From Typhlomys cinereus (lineage: Eukaryota; Chordata; Mammalia; Rodentia; Platacanthomyidae): a stretch of DNA of 64,000 nucleotides. The notes beneath the pieces are model-generated. The model had not been told where the DNA came from, did no database searches, and saw only the letters and a list, made by a program, of their open reading frames with translations. Position numbers and translations under genes: made by a program. The DNA lies in contig JALPQD010000415.1 in the NCBI GenBank assembly GCA_023101885.1, forward strand, positions 854,773-918,772, read 5' to 3'. This document shows positions 34,411 through 47,046 of this stretch, in pieces; within the stretch, counting starts at the first letter, position 1, and the number at the start of each line of letters is the position of its first letter.

Positions 34411-35570
34411 TATCAGACTTAGAAATGTTTTGACTCTATTATAAATGAGAATGACAAATTAAGGAATTGCAGTTATCTTAGAGATGCTAATAATGTGTAA
34501 GTAAGCACTTGAAGAAATAAACACGCTTCCAGTAAGTTCTTACAAGTTTCTAGTATAGTAAAAATAAAAATAGAAATAGTTACTGGACCCATGAATGGGT
34601 GAACAGATTTCATTGCTGGTGATTAAATGATTGTCTCTGCATAAATGCATTATAATCATGAAATTCAAATATCTGAAAATGATTTTTAAAAAAAGTTGTG
34701 TGAGGGTTTTCTGACTGTAGGTTTACATCTCAATATTCCTTTACCTTGTAGATAGTAGGGATCATCCCTCTCTCAGCTGCTATGTTTAGATGGTATGGTC
34801 AGTTCCCTTGTCCCTGGTGTTGGGAATAAGCTCTCTTGCATAGTTAAATGAGGAACTGTAACCAGTCTATCGTAAGAAAATAAACCCCGTATTCTTTTAA
34901 ACTGTTTGATGGTGATTTTGTCAGCAACCATGCAAGCTGACTGCTATACACCTTACTCATGAGTCATTTCACCAACCCAGTTTCCTTATTTGCATAATAT
35001 GAGATATTTAGGATTATCAGCTCTGTTGGGACAAAAGGTAGAGCAAGGAGGGATAGCATGTTAGCTTTCTTCTTCTCTTTCATTTTTTTAGAAAAGAGAA
35101 TTATCACACTTAAATGTTACACGAATATCTGATGGTGAGTTGTTTTATATAGTGATAATCCCAGCCATTGTCATATTCTTATTTACCCTCATCTTTCCAT
35201 GTAAATCATGGTAATGGATTTTTCTCAAGAGGAAATGTCCAATGTTTACTTATCTTCCATGCTGCCAAACATCAAGCCAAGTGAGCTGCCCATTTATTTG
35301 GCAAATATTTATTTATCAACTATAACTCTTAGCATAGCCCTCAGCATATGTATATTTAATTTTTTTAGCAAACATAGGTTGGTTGATCTCTGAGTGCCAA
35401 TATACCTACTGGTCACCACAGTACTCACTTAAAGTCCAATGATGGAAGACACAGATTCTATTAAAAAAATCCTGCCAACTGTGACTGTCTCAGCAAATGG
35501 AAGTGTCTGCAGTGCACCACACTTCCCCCTATGCTCTCCACAAACTCATGAACAAAAAGCTTAGGGGAAC
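34411..35570. other. Single-copy AT-rich DNA
   Basis: Mostly unique. 34770-34960 ('agtagggatcatccctctct', then 'aaaataaaccccgtattc') could be another decayed sense-strand MaLR LTR end. No gene. Confidence 0.45.
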
Positions 35571-35940
35571 AAAAAGCTTATTCTCACTCACATTTCTCCA
35601 TTACAATCCATCCTTCAGTTTGGCAGGAGACATCACATAAACTCCAGTGACCAAGGAAACTGACCACACCATATCCATAGGTATTGCCGAGAAAGGAGCA
35701 AACCTCACTTACATGAGTCTGCTTACATATGCAGAATGCCAATTTACTAAGCTAGCTCTCTCCATCTTATCCATCTATCAAGGGACTAATCCCACACATT
35801 ATGGGCTGGGTCTTCTCCCATCAATCAGAATATCTCCTGCAAGTGTATTCAGGGATTGTCTCACAGATTATTCTGCATAGATGTGCCCAGACCTCAGCCT
35901 TCAATTTGTCAAGTTGACACCTTGTTGTCTAACTAGCACA
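35571..35940 (-). mobile_element. ERVL-MaLR LTR, antisense
   Basis: 'tttggcaggagacatcac', 'gaaactgaccacaccatatc', 'gggactaatcccacacatta', 'gggctgggtcttctcccatc' and 'gtcaagttgacacctt' are in the same order as in the LTR at 40885. Its left edge carries a small duplication, 'aacaaaaagctta' twice near 35552-35580. Confidence 0.75.
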
Positions 35941-36190
35941 CTGGTGGAACCTGATTCCCTCAGTTCAATCCCTAGAACCCATGTAAAATCCTGTGGCAGT
36001 TTTCATCTATAACTCAGTGATAATGCAAGAAGATGGGAGGTCAGGAGGTCAGGAAGACTAGACAAATCACCTGGAAGCTTCCAGGCTAGCTGTGGCTCAC
36101 TGCAGCAGAAACCAAAGTGGAAATGCCAGTCAAATCTATCTTGGGCCTCCATGTGCACCTCAGTGTGTCAATACTCAATGAATGGATGAG
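35941..36190 (+). repeat. Degraded SINE (B4-like)
   Basis: 'tcagttcaatccctagaacc', 'gaagatgggaggtcaggagg' and 'cttgggcctccatgtgcacc' suggest a headless, old B4-type copy. The tail lies near the AATC repeat. Confidence 0.45.
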
Positions 36191-36224
36191 ACAATCAATC
36201 AATCAATCAGTCAATCATTCAATA
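36191..36224. repeat. (CAAT)n microsatellite
   Basis: About 34 bp of CAAT/AATC repeats with a few substitutions. Confidence 0.9.
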
Positions 36225-36468
36225 ATGCTTTAACCAGTAGAAATCTAAGACTATGGACATTACAAAGAATAGTTCCCCCAAAATCAAATGTCCTTTAGGA
36301 GTCATGATTTCCAGATAATCAGAGAAAGTAGAATTTCTTTGAGAAAGTAGAAATTGGCTAGAAACATAAAACAGAAGAAATGAGCTGCATAAAAGAGAGC
36401 TACTTATGGAATGTTTTTATCAGTGAAAGGAACAGGATGCATAAATGCTGGATGACAGAGGAAAACCT
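36225..36468. other. Unique spacer
   Basis: Nothing recognised. Confidence 0.5.
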
Positions 36469-36845
36469 GTGGTGGGTAGGGGACTGTCCTGATTTGAATA
36501 GGAGGTGATCCACTGTCAAGGTTTGAATAGGAGGTGATCCCACAAGTTCCTGTGGTGGTGATTATCTTGGAAACTTCTGGAAACATCAGAAGGTAGAGTT
36601 TAGAATTGAAGTGAATCAATAGGAGCCTCTCTCTCTCTTTCTCTCTCTCTCTCCTCTTCTCTCTCCTGGTTCCTCTTCCTCCTGTCTATCAGGATATCAG
36701 GAAACGAGTAAGCTTATTCACATGTTCCTGCTCCCAGGATGCTCTGCTTCAACCCAGGCTCAGAATCAATGACCAAGGACTGTAACCTCACACCTTTGCC
36801 ACACGTAGCTGAAATAAATCTTTCCTCTTAAAAGTAGCACAGGAA
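36469..36845 (+). mobile_element. ERVL-MaLR LTR, sense, with internal duplication
   Basis: A 5' part with 'tttgaataggaggtgatcc' present twice (about 36496 and 36522), a pyrimidine tract (36629-36664) and 'ctggttcctcttcctcctgt', then 'ctgaaataaatctttcctct' holding a poly-A signal. This is the plan of MT/ORR1-type LTRs. Confidence 0.55.
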
Positions 36846-37905
36846 GACGTCTACAAACATGAACAGAGCAGGCTACCCCTGTGACCATGTGGTGCAGCTT
36901 TCCGCTGGAAAGGAAGGTAAAGACCAACATGCAAGTCAACAAGCTTGCTTTCAATCTGAGAGTAAGGGAATGTGCTAAGGGTTTGAAGCCAAAAGATGCT
37001 CACATTTGGCAATGGAAAGATCATTCTTATTGTAGTTAAGTTGGAACAGGGCATAAACAGATGGAAGCAAATTAAATTGGGAGGCTATGGAACAGAGAAA
37101 GTCTAGAGTAGCTTGGACCAGAAGAAATGTGTTTCAAGAATGAGATCTATGGACTTGGATGTGAGCAATGAATGCAGTTAAGATGGACGACCCATGTGAC
37201 TTTAAGATTTGTAGTTTTACAAATGGATGGTGGAAGCTGAGAATTGCCTGGAAGGAAGCCACTATGGAAGGGTGAGTCGAATCATTTTGAAGATGAGATA
37301 CCACACAGGCAGTGTGCAACCGCACCTGAGATCCAGGATGCAAGTCTAGACTGGAATTATTAGCATCAACAACAGTAACTGAGCAGATTCAGTTACTAAA
37401 ATACTAAAGGTATCATAGATATTAGCATTTTTCAAGAATATGATTTAAAATCCTTAACCTTAACTGGCAAACCTTAATGGAAACAAAAACTGAACCATTT
37501 TTAAGCAAATCAGTAAATGGACTAGCATTCCGCCTTATATCTTTGTCTTCAAAGTTGAACGATATTATAAATTAACTTCCCTCCAATGTGGTCTGTTCCA
37601 GCCTGTGAACTTCTCATTCTGCCAGACATAGCACTAGTCACCAGAATGGCAAGCATAAAAGACAGGCTCCCACCAAGCACTGGAAGATGCGACAAAATTC
37701 CATAGAGAGAAGTCTTAACAATATGGGAGACGTCTCAGGTGGCATCGTGTGAAAGGACCTCATAGTTTTATACAGTGTAGAAAAGATTGTGCAAACTAAA
37801 CTTGATAGAAGGGAAATGTGAATAAGTATAGAGCAAGTAATACTCAAACGAATTATTGAAGACAAAGGAGCCAAAGTTGTAGTAATTTAATTTCTATTCG
37901 ACAAC
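36846..37905. other. Single-copy DNA
   Basis: No repeat recognised. Several short frames on both strands show no domain. Confidence 0.5.
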
Positions 37906-38275
37906 TACTGTGGTTTGGAATGTCCTGTCCTGTGGTAATCTACCAGTCTTTACCTTGCTTCCCCAGTAACTCCTGAGCCACTCATAGCAATATTTGGACT
38001 ACTGTGACTCCATCCATCATTCTTTTCTTGGTCTCAGCAGGTACCTCTGCTCTCTTCTGGTCAGTGTTCCGAGGACTCTATCTCCAGATCTTAAGCTATC
38101 TCCTCTGCTCTGATTCTCTCCCACCTTAAGGTTACATCTTCCTCCTTCCCTGTCTTGGACAGAGGGTCCAGGAGTTTCCTCTCTCTTCTCTCAGTTTCAG
38201 TAAAATCCCTGTTTGTACCTCTCAATGTGTTCTGGTTTCAGTCTTTGGCTTCCACAAGAATCCCAAGGAAGAGCA
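37906..38275 (+). mobile_element. Possible LTR fragment
   Basis: 'tgtggtttggaatgtcctgt' at the left, a C/T-rich middle and 'cagtaaaatccctgtttgta' followed by 'gttctggtttcagtctttgg' at the right resemble an LTR with its R/U5 end. No target duplication or internal region was found, so this is tentative. Confidence 0.25.
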
Positions 38276-39005
38276 AGGAAGAAAGGCAGGTAGGATTCCA
38301 AGAGCATATTGAAGTCAAAAACAAGGCTCTCCACGGAAAACCATACGAGTGGGTAGGACAAGTGGGTAGATATTAAAGCCAAGCGAAGTGATGCTTTGTT
38401 CCTGTGGAATTGTTGAGATTCCTGGCAAATCTCTACCTCACATGAAAAAATGACTCAGAGATCCTAGATGTTTTATGTTTGCATAAAGACAAACTTGTTT
38501 CACTGAGTGAAGAATTTGTTCTTAATGTTGATATCCTGCTTCTACCAGAAAAATTTAACTTCTAAGTCTTTGGAGCCTCTGAAGGGATGGGATGCTTTCT
38601 CAAAATGACACTTGAAAATCTTACTGGTGGTAAGGACCAGATGATTATGGGATACCTTAAGATAGCGTTCATCATGCATCATTACAAATCTAGAGGGCTA
38701 GTGACAGTGCCAGCAACACAGAGCTGCCCGTCCTGTCCCCAAGAGAAAACAGAACTTCTATGTGTAGATTCTCAGTCCCCTGGCATTTCCTTATCTGTAG
38801 TTATTGTTTTCAGATCAAATCTCTAAACCTGATAACACGGGATCTTGATGCACAAATTCAAACCCCTCCCAATGCTGTTTTAAGTACATAGGCATGTCCC
38901 TCATTCCCTGACCCTCATTCAGTCAGAACACTAAAAAACACAACAACAAAAAACAACTCATCCTTCCCTCACTTTCCCCACTCAGTTCTCCTTACGATGG
39001 AAGAG
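38276..39005. other. Single-copy DNA
   Basis: No exon or repeat recognised. Confidence 0.5.
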
Positions 39006-39040
<35 letters not shown>

Positions 39041-39042
39041 AT
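39006..39042. repeat. (TC)n microsatellite
   Basis: About 36 bp of TC repeats with two TTTC interruptions. Confidence 0.93.
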
Positions 39043-40145
39043 CCTGTGGGAATCCCAAGCTAAGCCCAATGCAAATGACCAATTAAGGAAATGTCTTGAG
39101 TCTTCTGATCACTAGCTTTAGTGATGGGCAAAGAGAGCTGAATGTGGAAGGCAAATAGCTACTGAACTACGAGGAATATTGGAAAGTCACAGAGCTGAAA
39201 CTGATTCTTTTCTTATGTATTGATCAAGTATGGTCCAAGTCTGTTTTCCTAACCCATCACTTTTTTTTTCAGTGTTATTTCCCTGTCAGCTGAATTTAAG
39301 GCCATTAGCATTGGTAATTAAATAACTCTGTTATTTGTGAGAAGCATTAAGACAAATACCCTTATAGGAAATAAACGGTTGGAAGAAAAATAGAGGTATG
39401 TATATATTGGCTCGTTTTATTGCTGACTTTTCCCTTAAAATTAAATGAATTCTTCATTCGCTATTATAAACTAAATATTTCCTTTGAGTCCAATTAGCAT
39501 TGCTGAAAGAAAAAGCAAATCAAGGCTCTGTTCAGCATGCATCAATGTAATGGAAAATCAGGGCTTTTATTCTAGCTTTAATAACTGCAGCTTGATTAGA
39601 GGCAAAGAAAAGACTATGGAGGGAGATGGGGAAAAGAGGACTGCCAAATTAGTTCTATAAGAATTCTCAACCTGTCTGCTCCCTGGCTCACTATTCAAAT
39701 GCTAATTGAGCCTTTTGGTAAACAGAATGGGTAATCATGGAAGACAAAAACAGACACAGAAAACAAATGAAATATCACACCTTATCCAAAACAGCATGGC
39801 AGCTTTCTGATAAGCCCTGGAAGCCTGAAGATTTTAAGTCCTTGGGTTTTATGTCTCTTTTTTTTCCTGGAAAGATTATAATTAATATAATAAAATAAAT
39901 ATTACATAATCAAATAAAAAATGACAAAAGGCTGCTTTGTCTCAACAATGAAGCCAGTCATGTTATAATTAGATAAGAGGATTTATAGTCACAGCTAAAA
40001 ACATGAAAGTAGACCATGAGGCTGGAGAAAGGCCAGTTTTTAATTCTTAGAAATTAATTACATGGCATTATTCTTATCAGTACACAGAATGCATTAATTA
40101 TACAATTAATAAAACGATGGAGGGTTTTTTTTTTTTTAGCAATTG
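39043..40145. promoter_or_regulatory. Repeat-free AT-rich block with clustered homeobox-type motifs (candidate conserved enhancer)
   Basis: More than 1 kb without any repeat. TAATTA-type cores lie at about 39315, 39960, 40060 and 40094-40108, and a GATA-type AGATAAG at 39971-39977. The dense ATTA/TAAT spacing and low repeat load resemble deeply conserved non-coding elements in developmental gene deserts. This is inference without alignment. Confidence 0.35.
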
Positions 40146-40575
40146 TAATGCACATGGGGACATTTGGTTTTATACCCAGGATTGTCCTTCAAGCATTTTT
40201 ATAATCTTCTTACTAGGCAATGTCAAGACCCTAAGACAGCTAGTGAGGGTATTGAATGGAGTGGGTCTTTATGTTGGTGCTTAGACATATTTCGGAAAGG
40301 TTGTGGATTTCCATGTAATTGGGATCTAAAGGTGTAATGGGTTTAATTTGAGGTCCTCTCTAAAAGAACAGCAGGAAGAGGCTTTGTCAGGAATGTGTAT
40401 CAGCCCTAGAGAAGCAGGAGCTGACTGGTTCACAACGTGCCAGAACCAGGCAGGTCTGGGCACTCGTTCCCTCCCAACGGGCTTCCTCAATAATGAAAAA
40501 GTGATTCTCTTAGGACAACAGTGATGTCCCCAAGCGCATCCGCCTCGCAAGTCGCACTGGTGTCCTGTATGTCTA
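40146..40575. other. Single-copy DNA
   Basis: No feature recognised; two short CpG-containing stretches near 40535. Confidence 0.5.
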
Positions 40576-40594
40576 TGTTTGCGTGTGTGCGTGC

Positions 40595-40640
<46 letters not shown>

Positions 40641-40650
40641 ACGCACGCTA
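40576..40650. repeat. (TG)n microsatellite with CG steps
   Basis: About 70 bp; degenerate TG/CG start followed by a pure TG run to 40639. Confidence 0.95.
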
Positions 40651-40884
40651 CCTCTTCAGCATGGAAAACATTTTGAAGCTGTAAATAACATTCAGGTAGA
40701 AGCAGTATGACAGTGGAAAGACAACCAACCATTAATAGCAGTGCCACAAGCTAAAACCATTTGTACCAGCTCCTAGGGATGGACCGAACTCTCTTGTTGT
40801 CTTGCGACTGTGTGATTGTGTTTTATGAGCTCCTGGAGTGAACGGACTATCCGCTGAGTCTAGCAAATCTGTTTCTGGTTGTTG
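40651..40884. other. Unique spacer
   Basis: Nothing recognised. Confidence 0.5.
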
Positions 40885-41304
40885 CAGTTTGCCTGCTTGT
40901 TTGCTGATAAATGACCATCTGATGGCTTAAGGGAACAAGGGGTTTATTTTCTCATTGATAGTCTGGTTACAGTTTGTAGAACAGCTTGACAGGAGAGCAT
41001 GCACTAACACCAGGCCGACAGAACTGGCCACACCATCTCTAAGTAATAGCTGAGAGAGGGATGATTCTTACTTGCCAGACCAACATGTCTAGCCAGGTAT
41101 ACACAAGGATGCCAACTCCCTCAACCAGTTGTCTGTATTTTATTCCAGAGCCTAATCCCACCCACTATAGGCTGGGCCCTCCCCATCAACTAGACAATCT
41201 CCTGCAGCCTTGCTCTGGGCCCAACTCTACCATTAATTCTCCACAAATGTGCACCAAGCTCAAACCCTCAACTGTCAAGTTGACACCTGTGCCTAACTAT
41301 GACA
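40885..41304 (-). mobile_element. ERVL-MaLR LTR, antisense, intact reference copy
   Basis: Continuous from 'gtttgcctgcttgtttgctg' to 'caagttgacacctgtgccta'. It includes 'cttaagggaacaaggggttt' and 'gagcctaatcccacccacta'. It shows what the interrupted LTR at 31050-31823 looked like before the SINE inserted. Confidence 0.75.
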
Positions 41305-41800
41305 CGGGTCTACACAAATTGTCATTGCCGCCTCACTGAGTATTGTGGGAGCACACGCGGGACTCCTCACCTGAGAGACTGTATCACATGGTTGCTTTAT
41401 GGAAAACACATTCGCTGAGGATGCAGAAAGCAATGTGAACAGTTGGAGCAGTCTCCGAGAACAGGAGCTACATAAGGACACAAGAGAAGTTGCTAGACTA
41501 GGATGACAGAGTGGTCACTGCTGCTTAGGAAAGAGAAGCGTAAAGGAAACCGTCAGTACGGGACTTAGCAATGTCTCACTCTGGGGCGTGTGCTTGCTTC
41601 ATGCGCCCCAGCTCTTTTCCTTGCATAATTGCTATGTAATGGACCAAAAAGCTCGTACTCAATGAGACGACACGTGCAAAGACTCTGGCATAATGGAGAA
41701 AAGCAGGAGTGAGACATCAGTTAATTCGCAAACTGCCTGATTGGCCATTTTCTGTTTTCCTGTCTCTGTTTTCTCTTTCCTTCTCCTCTCTCTTCTTCTA
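41305..41800. other. Single-copy DNA
   Basis: No exon or repeat recognised. Confidence 0.5.
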
Positions 41801-41855
<55 letters not shown>

Positions 41856-41865
41856 ACACACACAG
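41801..41865. repeat. (CA)n microsatellite
   Basis: About 64 bp with two CATA interruptions. Confidence 0.96.
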
Positions 41866-44655
41866 AGCATCCTACATGCACCCTATGCCTTTTCTCTCCA
41901 GCCTGTCATCTTGTTGCTTTCTGTTTCCTGTCCTTGGGCATATCAACATCCCAAGGTTAATGATGAGACACCTTGGGAAAGCGGTGTTTGTTTAGCTTAG
42001 GGTAATGTTTTAAATGCCTTTGCAAGGGGCAAGCTCACCGCTTCTGAAACAAAACCCTTCCGCAGTCAGAGCTGCATTTCACATTAACACCTCAGACACT
42101 GCTACAGGTTTTGTTTTGTTTCGTTATTTTTTTTTCCCCTTTGTCATCCTGTCCTGGTTGAAAAATTGTATGTGAGACAGGAGCTGGCAAACACGAGGAT
42201 CGGTATGATAGGTTCAAGCTTTGAGAATCACATTTCTCCAGCCTCATTTTCAAACTGATGTGCTATGGCATCCTGTCCTTTCTGAGTTCCCTGAATCCTT
42301 GGCAGAAAGACCTTAGGAACTGGGTGTTTAGCCACGGTGTGTGTATGATTCTTCAGGAACTGTAAATTTGCATTTTACTCACATTCCATCAGGAGAAACC
42401 TTTCGAACACAGTAGTGTTTCCATGGACAATAAGAATGAGTGATTAGGTTCATCAGAGAAGGAAACCGGTATTATCATCCTTGAGGATGCGCTTTGATTC
42501 AGAAAGACCCATGTGAGACCAGAGGGGTCATAACCTTACCCTAAGGTTGGAAAGTATTAGAACAGGAAAGACAACTTAAAGTGGGAGAGCCTCAAGAGTC
42601 GCCTGCAATGGACAACATGTCAGGGGTGCACAGAGGACCTTCAGTGATATCTCCCCAAAGACTCCCAGATCCTCAGAGCCCCCCAAAGAGTAAATTTCTC
42701 AGTCATCAAAGCTTTTCTAAAGCTGTTATGGGAACATTGCATACCACAGTTAAACTGGGCCTATGAGCCAGAAATCAGTAAGGTACTCATAAAGCCTGGC
42801 TATAATTTAAGATTTCTTGGGTTCCAGCACTAGACAAGGAGGCCAGGCCTCCTTGAAGATGCCCATGAGAAGGAAACTTCCAGAGACAGGAAAACAAAAA
42901 GGTTTCAGAGAAGTGTGACCTGATTTCTTGGACATACAATGAAAGAGTCTGCAATCTAACTGGTTTAACAAGTAGGAGACAACATTTTTCTTAAATATTA
43001 AGGCTATTCTTAGTTGGTAAAGATGCATTTTTTCCATAAACCTGGCAACTATTTCTGCATCATGTGCTTCATAATTAATTGAAAAGGGAATCAGATATGT
43101 CATTGGGGTGTTTTCTTGATTTGTATCTTGCAATCCTGAGAATCTTTTTCAGTATTGTTATGGCCTGGAATAACAAATCATGTCTGTACTCTTTCTTAAT
43201 GAAAGAAGAGATTGCATCAGAATCAACATGCATACAAAGAGACATGCATACCTGAGACATTTAATCTTCACCACAACAAAAAAAGTCAAAATCATAACTT
43301 TGGGATGTCTGACATTAGTGAGTCCTATATATTAAGTATCTAGATTTAGTTGAATTTTTTTATTTTTTAAGGAATATAAATTTGTTTTCTAGAACAGAGT
43401 AAACATAAACAAGCACACATGAACACACACATACACACACTATCAATTGTAGTTAACTGTTCAATACTGTCAATTTTGTAAAATCCAAAGTAAAACATTC
43501 CAGCATTTGCTTTTGGATAGGGTGTGTATAAAAGAACAACTGGGAAATAAAAAAAAGGGGTTTCAGAGTTGATAGGACACTGAGAAGACAAAGCAATTGT
43601 TCTCAGAAATATGCTTATTTAATTTTGTTTCATTTCATTCAAAGATTAAGAGCAAAAACATTTTCCTGTCATACTTGGACATCTGAAAGTTGTACCATTT
43701 GATGACCAAGTGGTTATTTCTTTTGAAAATAGTGAAATATGTGCTTTATCATCACAGCATATAATTCCTAAAATAAACTTTAGCCTATCTTGATTTTGAG
43801 CAGATACAATGAACATTTATGTCTACATGCATGTCTATATATACATATTTGAATATTTGTGTGCATAAGCACAAGTTGCTTCAAGAAAATTACAAGAACA
43901 TGTAAATTTTCAAATAATTGAGTTAGAAAGCAACTATTCCAAGAATTACTATGATTCTTCATTATTGTTCTGATCTTCACAATGGAAGAAATCTGCCATC
44001 ATTTCTTCTCTTATAAATACTCATATATACACTAAGCTGTAGGACAGAATATGTTCAAGAGTGACCATCTAGATTCATTTCATGTACAAGAGAATTACCC
44101 CTTTTCAGTCATGAGCAAACTGAAGAAGAATGTCATTGTGAGATGGAAGATTTGCAAAGGACATGTTTAATATAAACTTTCATCCAGGCGGCTGATCCAA
44201 TCTAGAAAAAGCTGGATAACTTTGCATTCCACTACTGAAACCATGGAAGATTTTAGACTGCTAGAAGGTCCATTTAGACTTCCTTCTTCCATTGGGTAAA
44301 GAATTTGTGCATATTTGGCGAATCCACGGCATAAGCCTATATATTTCATATTAAAATATCTCCATCTATAATTTTTGTAGTATGTGATAATAAATTTTGT
44401 CCATATGTCACAAAGGCCCAATGAAATATGAAGGAAACCACAGAGAATTATTTGTGTCGTACTATAATAAAGGATGCCATCATTATATGTTTGTCTGCCT
44501 GGTAGACTATACATGGTAAGCCACCATGATCCTTAACTCTCTATGTAGGATGATAACCTCGTAGTGTTGGCATGAGGCAATCCATGTTCTAACATGGGCC
44601 GCTGACCAGAGGAGATTTGGGTCAAGGCATAAGACCTTTAATATTTTCAGTCTAA
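41866..44655. other. Long single-copy stretch
   Basis: About 2.8 kb without a confident repeat. Frames such as 42807-43133 (minus, 108 residues) and 44167-44514 (minus, 115 residues) have no recognisable domain or splice context. Confidence 0.5.
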
Positions 44656-44960
44656 AATTTAAATTCAAATCTTGGCCATACTTAATAATCCAACTAAGCA
44701 GGTCCCTGGTAAAACTACTGTGACTGTGGCAGCCGTCTTGTATGTCAGCTCTGGAAACCAGAGTATGAGAATCCCCAGAGCAAGCTGACTAGCCCTCCCA
44801 GCATTTTCTGGTTATAATGAGAGACCCAGGCTCTCAATCATAAGACATAAGAACAATTGAAGATATTCTCAATATCATCCTTGGGCCTGCATAGGCATAC
44901 ACATTCAAGTGCATCCATGCATACACCTACCCATGAAAAACAAATACATATGCATACATA
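44656..44960 (+). repeat. Old B4-like SINE
   Basis: 'gtggcagccgtcttgtatgt', 'ctctggaaaccagagtatga', 'aatatcatccttgggcctgc' and a degenerate CATA/CACA tail. The head is no longer clear. Confidence 0.5.
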
Positions 44961-45186
44961 GACAAGTTTAGAAAATGCAAAAGCCTCAAGGAATCTTGAG
45001 TCAGAAAGAATCTTCTGGATAACTCAGTGCTGTGTATCAGTGAACTCACTGCATCTATGTAATTCCCATAGGATTTGGTCTAACAGCATTCTGTTATGGA
45101 AGTAGACTTCAGGATGCAACTTGCCTTCCTGAAAGATCAATGATTGTTAATGCTGGGTGCAAGGAGGTGATTTCCTCAATAATAGT
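44961..45186. other. Unique spacer
   Basis: Nothing recognised. Confidence 0.5.
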
Positions 45187-45601
45187 GTAATGGTGACTCT
45201 TAACTATTGGTGTGAGAGAACACCCAAAGTCAAATAGCTTAAGAGAGAAAAGCATTTATTCAACTTATAGTTCCAGACAGGAGAAACAGACTTTCATAGT
45301 GGAGGCAACACGGCTGGTGGCTGAAGCTGGAGGCAGGCTAAGTCACTGCAGACATCCAGTAGACTAGTGGGTGACAACCAAAGGTTGGAGGATTCCTGGA
45401 GAGTCTCTCTTCTTCACAGTCTTCTGATCTGTGGATCCTTTTATCTGCTCTACTACTGGGAGGTTCCAATGAGATCTAGGGAGGTTACAATTGGATCTAG
45501 GGCTGGTCTTTGTATTATCCAAATAATCTCTTCAGGTAGTCTCAGCTAATCTTAGTTAATGCCAGGTGTATCAGGTTGACACCCAGGATTAACTAGTCTC
45601 A
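45187..45601 (-). mobile_element. ERVL-MaLR LTR, antisense
   Basis: From 'ggtgactcttaactattggt' to 'aggttgacacccaggattaa'. It shares 'gctaagtcactgcagacat' and 'gattcctggagagt' with the copy at 10775, so both belong to one subfamily. Confidence 0.8.
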
Positions 45602-46739
45602 CTGATATATGAATCATACTGCAGCAAGTGCTCCATTAAAGAAAGCTCAGTTGTGAATCAGTAAGCCATAAATACAAAGAGTCATGAAAAAAGGAGGGAG
45701 ATTGGTTGAGAAGAAGATATCAAATGGGAAATGGAAAAGAGATGAGACTCATAATAAAGGATGAAAATAGCACAAATTCAATGTATTTGTTTATGAAACT
45801 TTGACAGGATGAAGATAAAAATAAAAAAAATATTAACAGTTATTTGTTTTCAGTTTACATTAGTGTCTCAGTAATTTGCCTCTCCTATGCTGCACAGCTA
45901 TGCTATGGCCACTACATACATATCATTTTACAAATGACAATAGCCAGGTAGAATGAGAGAGAGAAAGAGAGAAGTTCCTTGCCTTAGGAGCTAGTGGAAC
46001 TTGCAAGAGGTCAGCTCAGGAAACTCAGTTCTGAGGCTTCCGTTATCACTAAGATGCCACGAGGCCATCTCTGGTTTGTAGTTCACAATCCACTGGTCTG
46101 CATTTCATATGATCTTGCCCCCTCCATTTTCTTTAATACCAATGAGCACCTCTTCCTATTGGGAATACTGCTCTTTGTTCTCCAAGGTAACGGTTCTTCC
46201 TCATGTACAGGTTCTAGACCCATTATACTTGGGTTGGTTACTGTATCTTTTCCATGTGCCCTTTAAGTATTTCTGTTCCAAGTCTGCAGTTAGCCTATAT
46301 ACCTGCCCTATGTCACTACTGGGATGAAAAGGGGCTTCAGACCTTAAAAAAATCGTCAGTGCTCTACCTGTTCATTTGGCCCTTTCTGTGCAAATTACTT
46401 TCTGAACCTGCTTTTCAGTTATACAAAGTAAATAATGATATTTTCTACTGGGAAAGATTACTGGGCGACTGTGTTAAGTATCCAAAGCAGCATAGAATAT
46501 AGAGTAAGCACCCGGATGTCAGCTACTGATGTACCTGGTGTATGATAGTATTCCACAGGCCATCTGTGACAGAAGTGTTAGCACATCCAATTCAGGACTA
46601 ACAGGAGACAAAGTAGCCTAGAGTGAATGCTCACCATGAACATTTCAATAATGATTTATTGTCTGGAAATATTGTCTGTCTTCTCTCAAATTTCCAAAAT
46701 GTTAATCCTGAGATTCTGGTCTTATTATTTCTTTTAATT
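45602..46739. other. Single-copy DNA
   Basis: No repeat recognised. Three overlapping plus-strand frames (45994-46502) in different phases have no domain. Confidence 0.5.
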
Positions 46740-46753
46740 CTGGTCTTATTATT

Positions 46754-47032
46754 TTTTTAAATATTTATTTGTTTGTTATTTGGGGGGGGGCATGTGTGTA
46801 TCAGAGGGCACTGTGTGTGCCTATGGAGGACCAAAGGTGATTTTGGCAATCATCTTGTATTGCTTCTACTTCCTTTTGGCTTTGATCAGGAGTTCTCCAG
46901 GCTCCAATTCCAGAGCCAGAAGTACAAGACGCCGCCATTTCCACCTGCAATTTTTACATGGGATCTGAAATGTGCACTGAGGTCCTTCTGTTTGTGAGGC
47001 GGAGGCTGAACCCTGAGACATCTCTCCATTCC
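46754..47032 (-). repeat. B2-like SINE, antisense, with target-site duplication
   Basis: Short degenerate tail at the left, then 'cagagggcactgtgtgtgcc', 'gagttctccaggctcc', 'ttttacatgggatctgaaat' and the reversed head 'gacatctctccatt'. Flanks 'ctggtcttattatt' (46740) and 'ctggtcttatcgtt' (47033) form a 14-bp target duplication with two differences. A third partial copy of the motif sits at about 46714. Confidence 0.9.
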
Positions 47033-47046
47033 CTGGTCTTATCGTT

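Noticed and set aside
44167..44514. 115-residue minus-strand frame in unique DNA
   Set aside because: No domain, no flanking splice signals of note and AT-rich composition; a chance frame is more likely.
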